From NCBI GenBank assembly GCA_036620675.1, contig JAZHEE010000001.1: a DNA stretch of 64,000 nucleotides. One strand, given 5' to 3'. The DNA comes from Jejubacter sp036620675. Its GTDB lineage: Bacteria > Pseudomonadota > Gammaproteobacteria > Enterobacterales > Enterobacteriaceae. Under the pieces are notes generated by a model that did no database searches, was not told the origin of the DNA, and saw only the letters and a program-made list of their open reading frames with translations. Position numbers and translations under genes: made by a program. Numbering within the stretch: position 1 is the first letter of the stretch; the number at the start of each line of letters is the position of its first letter. This document shows positions 24,501-32,776 of this stretch, piece by piece.

Positions 24501-25688
24501 TTGCTGCGCGGTTTGCTGATACGGTTGCTCCACCGGAATATTTTCCGGCGACGGCGCAATAACCGGCTCCGGCGTGACGGTGGTCGGCGCCGGCTCCCAG
24601 TTGATGGATGGCGCGGCGTCGGTTTCCGGCGCGGGGATCGCGACCTGCTGAGTCGAAGGCGCTGCCATTTGTGTCTCGTTCCACTCACTGGCGGGCTGAT
24701 CCACGCTATTCCGGGTAATCGACTGGCCGTTCATCAGCGGATCGTCCGCAAAATCGGCAATATTTTGTCCGTTCAGTAGCGGATCGTCGCTATAGCTTTC
24801 CTGCCCGCGATAAGGCGCGGCATCCGCCGCCTGGCCGGAAAACAGCGGATCGTCTTCATCCATCCGCTTACCGGAAAAGAGCGCAGCATCGCTCTTGTGC
24901 CCTATCGGGTTGGAAAATTTCTCTGCCAGACGTCGGCGGCGAGCCAGAGCGCCCTGCAGAATCCTGGCACGGCGCGATTTATTTGACTCGGGCGCCGGTT
25001 GCTGGCTCTCCTCGTCGTCATACTCTTCATCGTCGTACTCGTAATCATCGTCCTGCCAGGTATTGTCCCGGCGGGTTCGGTTGCTGGCAAAGGTCAGCAG
25101 CGTCAGCACCAGGCTGCCAAGCTTCTCGGCGATGTTGACCCAGGACCAGCCGGTAAACAGCGTCAGACCAGCGGCCCAGACGCAAAGCAGCGCGATGGTA
25201 CCGCCACTGCTGTTTAACAGCGGCATCATCGCGCTGCTGAGCAGGCTGCCAATGACGCCCCCTGAGGCAAAATACCAGATATCGTCGGCATTAATCGCCG
25301 CCAGGCCGCAGGAGGTCACAATCAGCGCCAGCGCCCCGATAAGGCGCAGCGACACGGCGAAATAATCGATGTAGTCATCATTGTCGCGACGACGCCAGGC
25401 GAAGGCACAGGCGCCGAGAATAATGATCGGGATGGCCCAGGCCATCACGCCGAAAATGAAAAACAGCGTGTCCGCGAGCCAGGCGCCAGGCGCGCCGCCC
25501 CAGTTATGGATAGGCTCGTGCCAGGCGGTCTGGGACCAGCTGGGATCGGAAGGGTTAAAGCTGAGTAAAGCCACGATCAGGTAAACGGCAAACAGTGCGA
25601 TAAGCACCAGCAGCGCCTCATACAGACGGCGTCCGCTGCTCAGTCTTGTCAGTGTGACTTCTTTATCTTCTGTATATTCCTGGCTCAA
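21594..25688 (-). CDS. ftsK: DNA translocase FtsK
   Basis: FtsK is the septal DNA pump. Its N-terminus joins the divisome and its C-terminal motor moves chromosome dimers toward dif for XerCD resolution. I chose TTG 25688 (protein begins (M)SQEYTEDKEVTLTRL), preceded by GGAGAG at good spacing; E. coli also appears to use TTG. The 1364 residues comprise four N-terminal membrane helices (to about 200), a long Pro/Gln-rich linker (200-860), the RecA-like motor with Walker A GTTGSGKS near residue 1030 and VLVDEFADLMM, and the gamma winged helix (KRKASISGVQRQFRIGYNRAARI). The linker is somewhat longer than in E. coli and contains tandem repeats listed separately. Confidence 0.97.
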   Translation of the reverse strand: MSQEYTEDKEVTLTRLSSGRRLYEALLVLIALFAVYLIVALLSFNPSDPSWSQTAWHEPIHNWGGAPGAWLADTLFFIFGVMAWAIPIIILGACAFAWRRRDNDDYIDYFAVSLRLIGALALIVTSCGLAAINADDIWYFASGGVIGSLLSSAMMPLLNSSGGTIALLCVWAAGLTLFTGWSWVNIAEKLGSLVLTLLTFASNRTRRDNTWQDDDYEYDDEEYDDEESQQPAPESNKSRRARILQGALARRRRLAEKFSNPIGHKSDAALFSGKRMDEDDPLFSGQAADAAPYRGQESYSDDPLLNGQNIADFADDPLMNGQSITRNSVDQPASEWNETQMAAPSTQQVAIPAPETDAAPSINWEPAPTTVTPEPVIAPSPENIPVEQPYQQTAQQLPNEVTSHWSPQAPEQAAQPWQEQQYQQAEQPQPYQQPEPNPQSQAPDSYHQAQQYDGYQQHEPGAPESASQTEPHAAQPHAGQEEGKPSRPPLYYFEEVEARRAREREQLEAWYQPIPEQAREPGGLNPGAGSQTPGATLMPDDASLPDGEAVSDPQHAAHAAKGAAGAAAVAATAAGAASWTPRPQVKEGIGPQLPRPNRVRVPTRRELASYGIKLPSQRQAEERARAGLANNDLSDDEIEAMQQDELARQFAASQQQRYGEEYHHDEATVDESDDEDAALQAELARQFAESQRQRYSSEQEELPSTPAAPQPSQRPASMFEPVEPQQPSAQPQGYGTQSQQPVPPQQVPVQQPGYGAQPQQPSAQPQGYGAQSQQPVPPQQAPVQQPGYGAQPQQPSAQPQGYGAQPQQPVPPQQAPVQQPGYGAQPQQSPAQPQGYGAQSQQPVQPQQPPQDSLIHPFLVRNGDDRPLHKPTTPLPTLDLLTAPPTEVEPVDTFALQQMARLVEARLADFRIKADVVNYSPGPVITRFELNLAPGVKAARISNLSRDLARSLSTVAVRVVEVIPGKPYVGLELPNKKRQTVYLREVLDCDKFRESKSPLSVVLGKDIAGDPVVADLQKMPHLLVAGTTGSGKSVGVNAMIISMLYKATPEEVRFIMIDPKMLELSVYEGIPHLLTEVVTDMKDAANALRWSVNEMERRYKLMSALGVRNLAGYNERVEEAERMGRPIPDPFWKPGDSMDTTHPVLKKEPYIVVLVDEFADLMMTVGKKVEELIARLAQKARAAGIHLVLATQRPSVDVITGLIKANIPTRIAFTVSSKIDSRTILDQGGAESLLGMGDMLYAAPNSTMPMRVHGAFVRDQEVHAVVQDWKARGRPQYVEGITSDGGGEGGSGGFDGEEELDALFDQAVAFVVEKRKASISGVQRQFRIGYNRAARIIEQMEAQGIVSPQGHNGNREVLAPPPFE
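23150..23530 (-). repeat. Coding tandem repeat in the FtsK linker (102-bp unit)
   Basis: A 34-codon unit repeats with exact 102-bp spacing (the marker CGGCTGTTGC starts at 23229, 23331 and 23433), plus partial units on both sides. It encodes PGYGAQPQQPSAQPQGYGAQ followed by SQQPVPPQQAPVQQ, at roughly residues 715-845. E. coli FtsK has a shorter PQQPVAPQ-type repeat in the same place. Perfect multiples of three keep the frame, so copy number can change by slippage or recombination without harm. Confidence 0.9.
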
Positions 25689-25823
25689 GAAAAGCTCTCC
25701 AGGTTTTAGGCTGCCCGACAACGTAGAGGACGCGTTTTCGGCCCCGCGTCAACGCATTGAGCAGTTGCAGGAACAGCCCGTAGCTAAAACGGACAGCAGC
25801 GCCGGGCTGCCCCGGCACTGCTG

Positions 25824-25839
25824 CTGTATGGATTAACAG
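25824..25839 (-). promoter_or_regulatory. LexA (SOS) box upstream of ftsK
   Basis: CTGTTAATCCATACAG on the minus strand matches the LexA core CTGT-N8-ACAG exactly. It lies about 135 bp before the ftsK start in the lrp-ftsK gap. E. coli ftsK has an SOS-inducible promoter here, and as far as I recall its box has the same core. Confidence 0.85.
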
Positions 25840-25879
25840 GAGTGTAATCAAACTGCGCCGATTTTGCACCTGCTCCGTA

Positions 25880-26374
25880 TTAGCGGGTCTTAATTACCAG
25901 ACGATTACTCTGCTTAACCTCTTCCATTACCACGTAGGTGCGGGTGTCATTAACGCCCGGAAGACGTAACAGAGTTTCCCCCAGTAACTTACGATAGGCT
26001 GACATATCCGGCACCCGGGTCTTCAACAGATAGTCGAAATCACCGGAAACCAGATGACATTCCTGAATTTCCTCGAGTTTCTGAACGGCGGCATTAAACT
26101 GCTCAAATACGTCCGGCGCCCCGCGATTCAGAGTAATCTCAACAAATACCAGTAATGATGCATCCAGATAGTGCGGATTTAGCAGCGCGGTATAGCCCTG
26201 AATAAAACCCTGCCGCTCCAGGCGACGAACGCGCTCAAGGCACGGCGTCGGCGACAGTCCCACTCTCTTTGAAAGCTCGACATTGGAAATTCGCCCATCC
26301 TTCTGCAGCTCATTAAGAATGTTACGGTCTATGCGGTCGAGATCTTTGCCAGGGCGCTTCTTGCTATCTACCAT
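25880..26374 (-). CDS. lrp: Leucine-responsive regulatory protein
   Basis: Lrp is a global DNA-binding regulator of amino acid metabolism, nitrogen balance and fimbriae, and also a nucleoid protein. The 164-residue sequence has an N-terminal helix-turn-helix (about residues 30-55, ISNVELSKRVGLSPTPCLERVRRL). A linker and a RAM ligand-binding/octamerisation domain (ASLLVFVEITL...CHLVSGDFDYLLKTRV) follow. Length and nearly all residues match E. coli. It lies divergent from trxB and upstream of ftsK, the conserved enteric order. Confidence 0.98.
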   Translation of the reverse strand: MVDSKKRPGKDLDRIDRNILNELQKDGRISNVELSKRVGLSPTPCLERVRRLERQGFIQGYTALLNPHYLDASLLVFVEITLNRGAPDVFEQFNAAVQKLEEIQECHLVSGDFDYLLKTRVPDMSAYRKLLGETLLRLPGVNDTRTYVVMEEVKQSNRLVIKTR

Positions 26375-26853
26375 TATTATTGTCTCTCTGTATTCCTTCC
26401 TTCACCTGCCATACCCGTAAACAGCCACTGTTTCGGGTTACGTGAGAAGACCGTTGCCAAAACGACGGCAGCCATCGGCATTACCCATGGCGTCTGTCCA
26501 CGCCATGGGTGCTGGCGATAACCCGGTAAAAGCGCACAACCTCCCTCGCCACGGTAGACGTGGCCTGAACTTACGCGCTATGCTCCCCCAAATGTTTTCG
26601 CAAATGCGCAGGTGATTGTCAAAGTAAAACATCGTTTTTTAGTGAAACATGCCAGATATTCATGACCCCTTGCGATTATCCCTCATTTTTTCACCCCCTT
26701 ATCCCGAGTTTTTCTGTATTTTTTACTGTTTATAGCCCTACCTATCGGCACCGCCTATTACACATATCGTTAACAAAACGGTAATGCTCTTTTTTTGCTG
26801 CGACAAATTCCCTACAATCCAGTCCATTGTCAGCCAACGAAAATGAGGATCTC
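26375..26853. other. lrp-trxB divergent intergenic region
   Basis: 479 bp without a gene. The half next to lrp corresponds to the long untranslated leader known for lrp, and contains a strong hairpin (separate entry). AT-rich DNA around 26630-26830 carries the presumed back-to-back promoters of lrp and trxB. Short frames in it lack ribosome-binding sites or similarity to known proteins. Lrp autoregulates in E. coli, but its sites are too degenerate for me to place here. Confidence 0.6.
26484..26509 (-). other. Perfect 10-bp hairpin in the lrp leader
   Basis: CCCATGGCGT (26484-26493) and ACGCCATGGG (26500-26509) form a perfect stem with the 6-nt loop CTGTCC, about 110-135 nt upstream of the lrp start codon. 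There is no T-tract on the lrp strand, so it is not an intrinsic terminator. It may stabilise or regulate the leader RNA. Confidence 0.6.
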
Positions 26854-27819
26854 ATGGCCACTGCGAAACATTCCCGGCTGCTGATTCTGGGCTCTGGCCC
26901 GGCGGGTTACACCGCCGCCGTCTATGCCGCCCGAGCCAATCTGAATCCGGTACTGATCACTGGTATGGAAAAAGGCGGTCAGCTTACCACCACCACCGAG
27001 GTGGAAAACTGGCCCGGCGATCCCAGCGGTCTGACCGGCCCTTTATTGATGGAGCGTATGCACGAACACGCAGAGAAATTCGAAACCGAAATTCTCTTCG
27101 ATCACATCAATAAAGTGGATCTGCAGAATCGTCCGTTCCGCCTGACTGGCGACAGCGGCGAATACACCTGCGACGCACTGATTATCGCTACCGGCGCTTC
27201 GGCCCGCTATCTGGGTCTGCCTTCTGAAGAGGCTTATAAGGGCCGCGGCGTTTCCGCCTGCGCCACCTGCGACGGTTTCTTCTACCGCAATCAGAAAGTC
27301 GCGGTCATCGGTGGCGGCAATACCGCCGTGGAAGAAGCACTCTATCTGTCTAATATCGCTTCTGAAGTGCACCTGATCCACCGCCGCGACAGCTTCCGCG
27401 CCGAAAAGATCCTGGTTAAACGCCTGATGGATAAAGTGGAGAACGGCAATATCATCCTTCACACCGATCGCACGCTTGATGAAGTCACCGGCGATGAGAT
27501 GGGCGTCACGGGTCTGCGTCTGCGGGATACCAAAGATCCGCAGCACAGCGAAGAGCTCGAAGTGATGGGCCTGTTCGTGGCCATTGGCCATAGCCCTAAC
27601 ACCGCGATTTTCGACGGCCAGTTAGCGCTGGAAAACGGTTATATCAAGGTGCAGTCCGGTAGTCAGGGCAATGCGACCCAGACCAGCATCCCCGGCGTAT
27701 TCGCCGCAGGCGACGTTATGGATCATATCTACCGCCAGGCTATTACTTCTGCCGGCACTGGTTGTATGGCCGCCCTGGACGCGGAACGCTATCTGGACGG
27801 ACTGGCCGATAAGGCCTGA
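26854..27819 (+). CDS. trxB: Thioredoxin reductase
   Basis: TrxB transfers electrons from NADPH through FAD and a CxxC disulfide to thioredoxin. ATG 26854, with ATGAGGAT upstream, gives 321 residues (MATAKHSRLLILGSGPAGY); an upstream in-frame start has no homology support. The FAD-binding GSGPAG is near residue 14, the redox centre CATC in SACATCDGFFY is near residues 136-139, and the NADPH motif IGGGNTAVEEA follows. The C-terminal FAD segment FAAGDVMDHIYRQ is intact. A terminator separates it from cydD. Confidence 0.97.
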   Translation: MATAKHSRLLILGSGPAGYTAAVYAARANLNPVLITGMEKGGQLTTTTEVENWPGDPSGLTGPLLMERMHEHAEKFETEILFDHINKVDLQNRPFRLTGDSGEYTCDALIIATGASARYLGLPSEEAYKGRGVSACATCDGFFYRNQKVAVIGGGNTAVEEALYLSNIASEVHLIHRRDSFRAEKILVKRLMDKVENGNIILHTDRTLDEVTGDEMGVTGLRLRDTKDPQHSEELEVMGLFVAIGHSPNTAIFDGQLALENGYIKVQSGSQGNATQTSIPGVFAAGDVMDHIYRQAITSAGTGCMAALDAERYLDGLADKA

Positions 27820-27838
27820 TTTTTCCTCTTCGGCATTT

Positions 27839-27869
27839 AAGGCGACCTCATAAGGTCGCCTTTCTTTTT
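27839..27869 (+). terminator. Intrinsic terminator of trxB
   Basis: Perfect 10-bp stem AAGGCGACCT/AGGTCGCCTT with loop CATA, followed by TTTCTTTTT, 20 bp after the trxB stop. Confidence 0.9.
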
Positions 27870-27941
27870 GCCGCGATGTAACATTGCAGGAAACAGTCGC
27901 CGGAACGGCGAATGGAACTTAATTGACCCCCCTGGCTTGCA

Positions 27942-29705
27942 ATGAAAAAAACCCGTCAACAAGAACTTAGCCGCTGGCTGAAGCAACAGAGCGTGACCTC
28001 CCGGCGCTGGCTTAATCTTTCGCGCCTGCTTGGCGCTATCAGCGGCCTGTTAATTGTGGCGCAGGCCTGGCTGCTGGCTCGCCTGCTGGACAATATGATC
28101 GTTGGCGCCATTCCCTCGGAAGCGCTCCTTCTGCCCTTCGCACTTTTACTGTTGGTTCTGATCCTGCGCGCCTGGGTGGTCTGGCTGCGCGAGAAAGTCG
28201 GTTTCCAGGCCGGGCTGCATATTCGTCACCAGATTCGCAGTCTGGTGCTGGATCGGTTGCAGCAGGCGGGGCCGGCCTGGATACAGGGCAAACCGGCCGG
28301 AAGCTGGGCCACCCTTATCCTCGAACAGATCGAGGATATGCATGATTACTACGCCCGCTACCTGCCACAGATGGCGCTGGCGGCCACGATTCCATTGTTG
28401 ATTGTACTGGCGATTCTGCCCTCTAACTGGGCGGCTGCCCTGATTCTGCTGGGCACGGCGCCGCTGATTCCGCTGTTTATGGCGATGGTCGGCATGGGTG
28501 CCGCCGACGCCAACCGCCGTAATTTTCTGGCGCTTTCGCGCCTGAGCGGCCACTTTCTCGATCGCCTGCGCGGCATGGAAACCCTGCGTTTGTTTAACCG
28601 CGGCGCAGCCGAAACCGACAGTATTCGCCGCGCCTCTGAAGATTTTCGCAGCCGCACCATGGAGGTGCTGCGCCTGGCGTTCCTTTCATCCGGCGTGCTG
28701 GAATTTTTCGCCTCGCTCTCTATCGCCCTGGTGGCGGTCTACTTCGGCTTTTCTTACCTGGGGGAGCTCAATTTCGGCCATTATGGTGTTGGGGTCACAC
28801 TGTTTTCCGGCTTTCTGACGCTGATTCTGGCGCCGGAATTTTTCCAGCCGCTGCGCGATCTGGGCGCCTTCTATCACGCAAAAGCCCAGGCGATTGGCGC
28901 GGCGGATAGTCTGCAACAATTTATGGATTCACCGCTCCAGTCCCCCGAGCGTGGAACCCGTCCCCTGGACAGCGACGGCCCTTTAAGTCTGGAAGCCCGC
29001 GATCTGGTAGTGCTGTCCCCCACCGGTACACGGCTGGCCGGGCCGCTAAACTTTACCCTTAACGCCGGCTCCAGAGTGGCGCTGGTGGGGCAAAGCGGCG
29101 CCGGAAAAAGCTCGCTGCTGAATGTGCTGTCGGGCTTCCTGCCCTATGAAGGCTCCCTGACGGTAAATGGCGCAGAGCTGCGCGAGCTGGATCCCGATAG
29201 CCTGCGCGCCAGGCTAAGCTGGCTGGGACAGAACCCGCGCTTGCCTGGCCGTACCCTGCGCGACAATATTCTGCTGGCGGCCCCCGGTAACCAGACGCGC
29301 CTTAAACAGGTGATTGACGATGCCTGGGTCAGTGAGTTTCTGACTCAGTTGCCTCGGGGGCTGGACAGCGAACTGGGGGAAAACGCCGCCAGCCTGTCGG
29401 TAGGCCAGGCCCAGCGCGTGGCGCTGGCGCGAGCGCTGCTCGTCCCCTGCGGCCTGCTGCTGCTCGACGAACCGGTCGCCAGCCTGGACGCCCACAGCGA
29501 AGAACGGGTCATGACGGCGCTGGAGCGGGCCGCACGGCACCAGAGCACGCTGATGGTCACTCACCAGCTCGATATCCTGCAGTCCTGGGATGAAATTTGG
29601 GTGATGCAGGAGGGTTACATCGTGCAACAGGGAAGCTGGCAACGCCTTGCTCAGGAAAGCGGCCCCTTCGCCCGGCTTCTGGCCCATCGACAGGAGGAAA
29701 TTTAA
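27942..29705 (+). CDS. cydD: Heterodimeric ABC exporter subunit CydD (glutathione/cysteine export, cytochrome bd assembly)
   Basis: CydD pairs with CydC in an inner-membrane ABC transporter needed to assemble cytochrome bd oxidase; it has been described as a thiol exporter and as a haem transporter. The 587 residues comprise an N-terminal six-helix membrane domain and a C-terminal ATPase. The ATPase has Walker A GQSGAGKS (about residue 380), the signature LSVGQAQR and Walker B LLLLDEPVASLD. ATG 27942 follows a poor ribosome-binding site, as no clear AGGAG is present. One base separates its stop from cydC. Confidence 0.95.
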   Translation: MKKTRQQELSRWLKQQSVTSRRWLNLSRLLGAISGLLIVAQAWLLARLLDNMIVGAIPSEALLLPFALLLLVLILRAWVVWLREKVGFQAGLHIRHQIRSLVLDRLQQAGPAWIQGKPAGSWATLILEQIEDMHDYYARYLPQMALAATIPLLIVLAILPSNWAAALILLGTAPLIPLFMAMVGMGAADANRRNFLALSRLSGHFLDRLRGMETLRLFNRGAAETDSIRRASEDFRSRTMEVLRLAFLSSGVLEFFASLSIALVAVYFGFSYLGELNFGHYGVGVTLFSGFLTLILAPEFFQPLRDLGAFYHAKAQAIGAADSLQQFMDSPLQSPERGTRPLDSDGPLSLEARDLVVLSPTGTRLAGPLNFTLNAGSRVALVGQSGAGKSSLLNVLSGFLPYEGSLTVNGAELRELDPDSLRARLSWLGQNPRLPGRTLRDNILLAAPGNQTRLKQVIDDAWVSEFLTQLPRGLDSELGENAASLSVGQAQRVALARALLVPCGLLLLDEPVASLDAHSEERVMTALERAARHQSTLMVTHQLDILQSWDEIWVMQEGYIVQQGSWQRLAQESGPFARLLAHRQEEI

Positions 29706-29706
29706 C

Positions 29707-31440
29707 ATGCGCGCGCTACTGCCCTGGCTTAGTCTGTTTCGCCGCCATAAATGGCGCCTGACTCTGGGTATTGTGCTGGCCGTGGTGACGCTGCTGGCCA
29801 GTATCGGTCTGCTGACCCTTTCAGGCTGGTTTCTTTCCGCGTCGGCGCTGGCGGGTCTTGCCGGACTCCAGACCTTTAACTATATGCTACCTGCGGCGGG
29901 CGTACGCGGCGCGGCCATTATCCGTACCGCCGGGCGTTACTTTGAGCGCCTGGTCAGTCATGATGCGACCTTCCGCATTTTGCAACACCTGAGAGTCACC
30001 CTGTTCAGCCGTCTGCTGCCACTCTCTCCCGGCGGCCTGCGTCGCTTCCGCCAGGGGGAACTTCTGAATCGCCTGGTGGCGGACGTCGACGCCCTGGATC
30101 ACCTCTATCTGCGCGTCATTTCACCGCTGGTCGGCGCACTGGCGGTCATCATTATCGTTACCTTCGGGCTGAGCTGGATAAACCTGACCCTGGCGCTGAC
30201 CCTCGGGGGCATTATGCTGTTAACGCTACTGCTGTTGCCACCGCTGTTCTGGCGCGCCGGTCGCCCGATTGGCGAATCCCTGACCCGCCTGCGCGGTGAA
30301 TACCGCCAGCAGCTTATCGCCTGGTTGCATGGCCAGGCAGAGCTATCGCTGTTCGGCGCCAGCCAGCGCTGGCGCGATGAGATGACCACAACTGAACAGC
30401 GCTGGCTCAATGCCCAGCGTCGCCAGGCCGGCCTCACGGCGCTCTCCCAGAGCCTGATGCTGCTAATCGGCGGTCTGACCATGCTGCTGATTCTGTGGCT
30501 TGCCGGGGCGGGCATCGGCAGCCAGCAGCCTCCCGGCGCGCTGATCGCCCTGTTTGTCTTCTGCGCGCTGGCGGCCTTTGAAGCGCTGGCCCCCATTACC
30601 GGCGCCTTCCAGCACCTGGGGCAAACCATCGCCTCCGCCCTGCGCCTTTCCCAGGTAATAGAACAAACGCCGGATGTCACCTTCCCGGATAGCCCGGCAA
30701 CGCGGTTAACTCAGGCTTCCCTGAGCCTTGCGAACGTCAGCTTCGCCTGGCCAGAACAGCATCGCAACGCGCTGGAGTCGGTTTCATTGCAGGTTGCTCC
30801 CGGCGAGCATATCGCCATTCTGGGCCGCACCGGCTGTGGGAAATCCACGCTACTGAACCTGATTACCCGCGCCAGCGATCCCAACAGCGGGGAGATTTTT
30901 CTGGGGGATCGTCCGCTTCGCGATTACGACGAATCCAGCCTGCGGGCGGCCATCAGCGTCGTGCCCCAGCGCCCCTGGTTGTTCAGCGCCACCCTGCGCG
31001 ACAACCTGCTGCTCGCCAGCCCTCAGGCCGATGACGCAACCCTGGCAGCGATGCTGACCCGCGTCGGGCTAAAGGGGCTGCTGCAGGATGAAGGCCTGAA
31101 TGCCTGGCTTGGCGAAGGGGGACGCCAGCTCTCCGGCGGTGAACTGCGGCGTCTTGGCATCGCCCGCGCCCTGCTGCACGATGCGCCGCTGGTATTAATG
31201 GACGAGCCGACGGAAGGGCTGGATGCCGCCACCGAGCGTCAGATCCTCACTCTGCTGCACGATCTTTGTACCGACAAAACGCTGCTGATGGTCACCCATC
31301 GCCTGCACGGCCTGGCGGCCTTCGACCGTATTGTGGTGATGGACGACGGGCGTATCGTCGAACAGGGCGCTCACGAAACGCTACTGAACAACGGCGGGCG
31401 CTATGCGCAGTTTCATCGTCGTCTCCAGGCTATGATTTAA
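29707..31440 (+). CDS. cydC: Heterodimeric ABC exporter subunit CydC
   Basis: The partner half-transporter of CydD, 577 residues. ATG 29707 is preceded by GGAGGAAATTTAAC and follows the cydD stop by one base, so the two are translationally coupled. The protein begins MRALLPWLSLFRRHKWRL. It has six membrane helices, Walker A GRTGCGKST near residue 375, signature LSGGELRR and Walker B LVLMDEPTEGLD. Loss in E. coli abolishes cytochrome bd and disturbs periplasmic redox balance. A longer in-frame extension inside cydD is a shadow. Confidence 0.95.
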   Translation: MRALLPWLSLFRRHKWRLTLGIVLAVVTLLASIGLLTLSGWFLSASALAGLAGLQTFNYMLPAAGVRGAAIIRTAGRYFERLVSHDATFRILQHLRVTLFSRLLPLSPGGLRRFRQGELLNRLVADVDALDHLYLRVISPLVGALAVIIIVTFGLSWINLTLALTLGGIMLLTLLLLPPLFWRAGRPIGESLTRLRGEYRQQLIAWLHGQAELSLFGASQRWRDEMTTTEQRWLNAQRRQAGLTALSQSLMLLIGGLTMLLILWLAGAGIGSQQPPGALIALFVFCALAAFEALAPITGAFQHLGQTIASALRLSQVIEQTPDVTFPDSPATRLTQASLSLANVSFAWPEQHRNALESVSLQVAPGEHIAILGRTGCGKSTLLNLITRASDPNSGEIFLGDRPLRDYDESSLRAAISVVPQRPWLFSATLRDNLLLASPQADDATLAAMLTRVGLKGLLQDEGLNAWLGEGGRQLSGGELRRLGIARALLHDAPLVLMDEPTEGLDAATERQILTLLHDLCTDKTLLMVTHRLHGLAAFDRIVVMDDGRIVEQGAHETLLNNGGRYAQFHRRLQAMI

Positions 31441-31470
31441 CTATTCTTAGGGGTCCGGAGGGTATTCACC

Positions 31471-32172
31471 ATGCGTCTGGTTCAGCTTTCCCGCCATATT
31501 CTCGACTTTCCGTCGCCGGAAGCGGCGCTGCGCGAGCCTAACGGCCTGCTGGCGCTGGGGGGAGATCTCAGCCCGGAACGTCTGATGCTGGCCTACCGAC
31601 GCGGCATTTTCCCCTGGTATTCACCAGGAGACCCTATTCTTTGGTGGTCCCCTGACCCACGAGCCGTGCTGGATCCGCAGGAGTTTCATATCAGCCGCAG
31701 CTTTCGACGCTTTCTGAAACAGGCGAATTTCCGCGTGACTCTCAATCATGACTTTGCCGGAACGATCGCCGGCTGCGCCAGTCAGCGAACCGAAGGCACC
31801 TGGATAACGCCAGAGGTCAGCGTCGCCTGGCAGCAGTTACATCAGCTGGGACATGCCCATTCCGTAGAGGTGTGGCAGGATGAACAGTTGGTCGGCGGGC
31901 TATACGGCGTGGCGCTGGGCGCGTTATTTTGCGGCGAATCGATGTTCAGCCGTCGGGAAAACGCCTCCAAAACCGCCTTGCTCCATTTCTGCCGCTATTT
32001 TTTAGCGCGCGGCGGACGCCTTATCGACTGTCAGGTACTGAACGCCCATACCGCTTCTCTGGGCGCCAAAGAGATTCCCCGCGGTCTCTATCTCCGCCTG
32101 CTGGAAAATCTTTATTCGCAGCCGCTCGACATACGCTGCTGGCTGCCTCAAACTCTTTTGCCCTGTGGTTAA
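31471..32172 (+). CDS. aat: Leucyl/phenylalanyl-tRNA-protein transferase
   Basis: Aat adds Leu or Phe from aminoacyl-tRNA to proteins with N-terminal Arg or Lys, producing N-degrons that ClpS delivers to ClpAP. The 233 residues begin MRLVQLSRHILDFPSPEAAL and contain the conserved GLLALGGDLS, YRRGIFPWYS, WWSPDPRAVL and GESMFSR segments. It starts 30 bp after cydC with AGGGG/GGAGG upstream, so it is likely the third gene of a cydDC-aat unit. Its pathway partners clpS and clpA lie about 3 kb away. Confidence 0.96.
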   Translation: MRLVQLSRHILDFPSPEAALREPNGLLALGGDLSPERLMLAYRRGIFPWYSPGDPILWWSPDPRAVLDPQEFHISRSFRRFLKQANFRVTLNHDFAGTIAGCASQRTEGTWITPEVSVAWQQLHQLGHAHSVEVWQDEQLVGGLYGVALGALFCGESMFSRRENASKTALLHFCRYFLARGGRLIDCQVLNAHTASLGAKEIPRGLYLRLLENLYSQPLDIRCWLPQTLLPCG

Positions 32173-32191
32173 GAAGCATACCTAATATTCT

Positions 32192-32220
32192 GCCCATCTG
32201 CCCTCACACCATGTTATAAT
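32192..32220 (+). promoter_or_regulatory. Candidate infA promoter (extended -10)
   Basis: TGTTATAAT at 32212-32220 is a perfect -10 hexamer with a TGN extension. The -35 region around 32192 (TGCCCA) is weak, as allowed for extended -10 promoters. It lies about 240 bp before the infA start, leaving a long leader in a 285-bp gap that holds no other gene. Confidence 0.5.
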
Positions 32221-32454
32221 TGTGCCCGCAGAATGCAGAGTAAGATCTGCCCATTGCCCGCACCTCTTTGGGAGAGGCCTGGTAACGCCCGCCGTTTATC
32301 ACTCCGCCCCTTTATTTTGGTTTGCGTTAAAAAACGCGCTATTGGGCGTGGGTCATTGGCAGAACAGACTTTGCCTGATGCAATTTCTTTACATGACAGG
32401 TGAACTTCGGCATTATCTTGCCGGTTCAAACTATGGTAGTGATATCCCGAGGAT

Positions 32455-32676
<222 letters not shown>

Positions 32677-32728
32677 CAGAATTCTTCTCTGTTGCGACAA
32701 CGGTTACGCGACAGGTTATCAATAAAAA

Positions 32729-32760
32729 CAAAAGGCCGGGCGCATCGCCCGGCCTTTTTT
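32729..32760. terminator. Bidirectional terminator between infA and clpA
   Basis: An 11-bp GC-rich stem AAAGGCCGGGC/GCCCGGCCTTT with 5-nt loop, flanked by A-rich and T-rich tracts, lies between the convergent infA and clpA genes. It can serve both. Confidence 0.9.
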
Positions 32761-32776
32761 ATCCCCTGACACCCGC

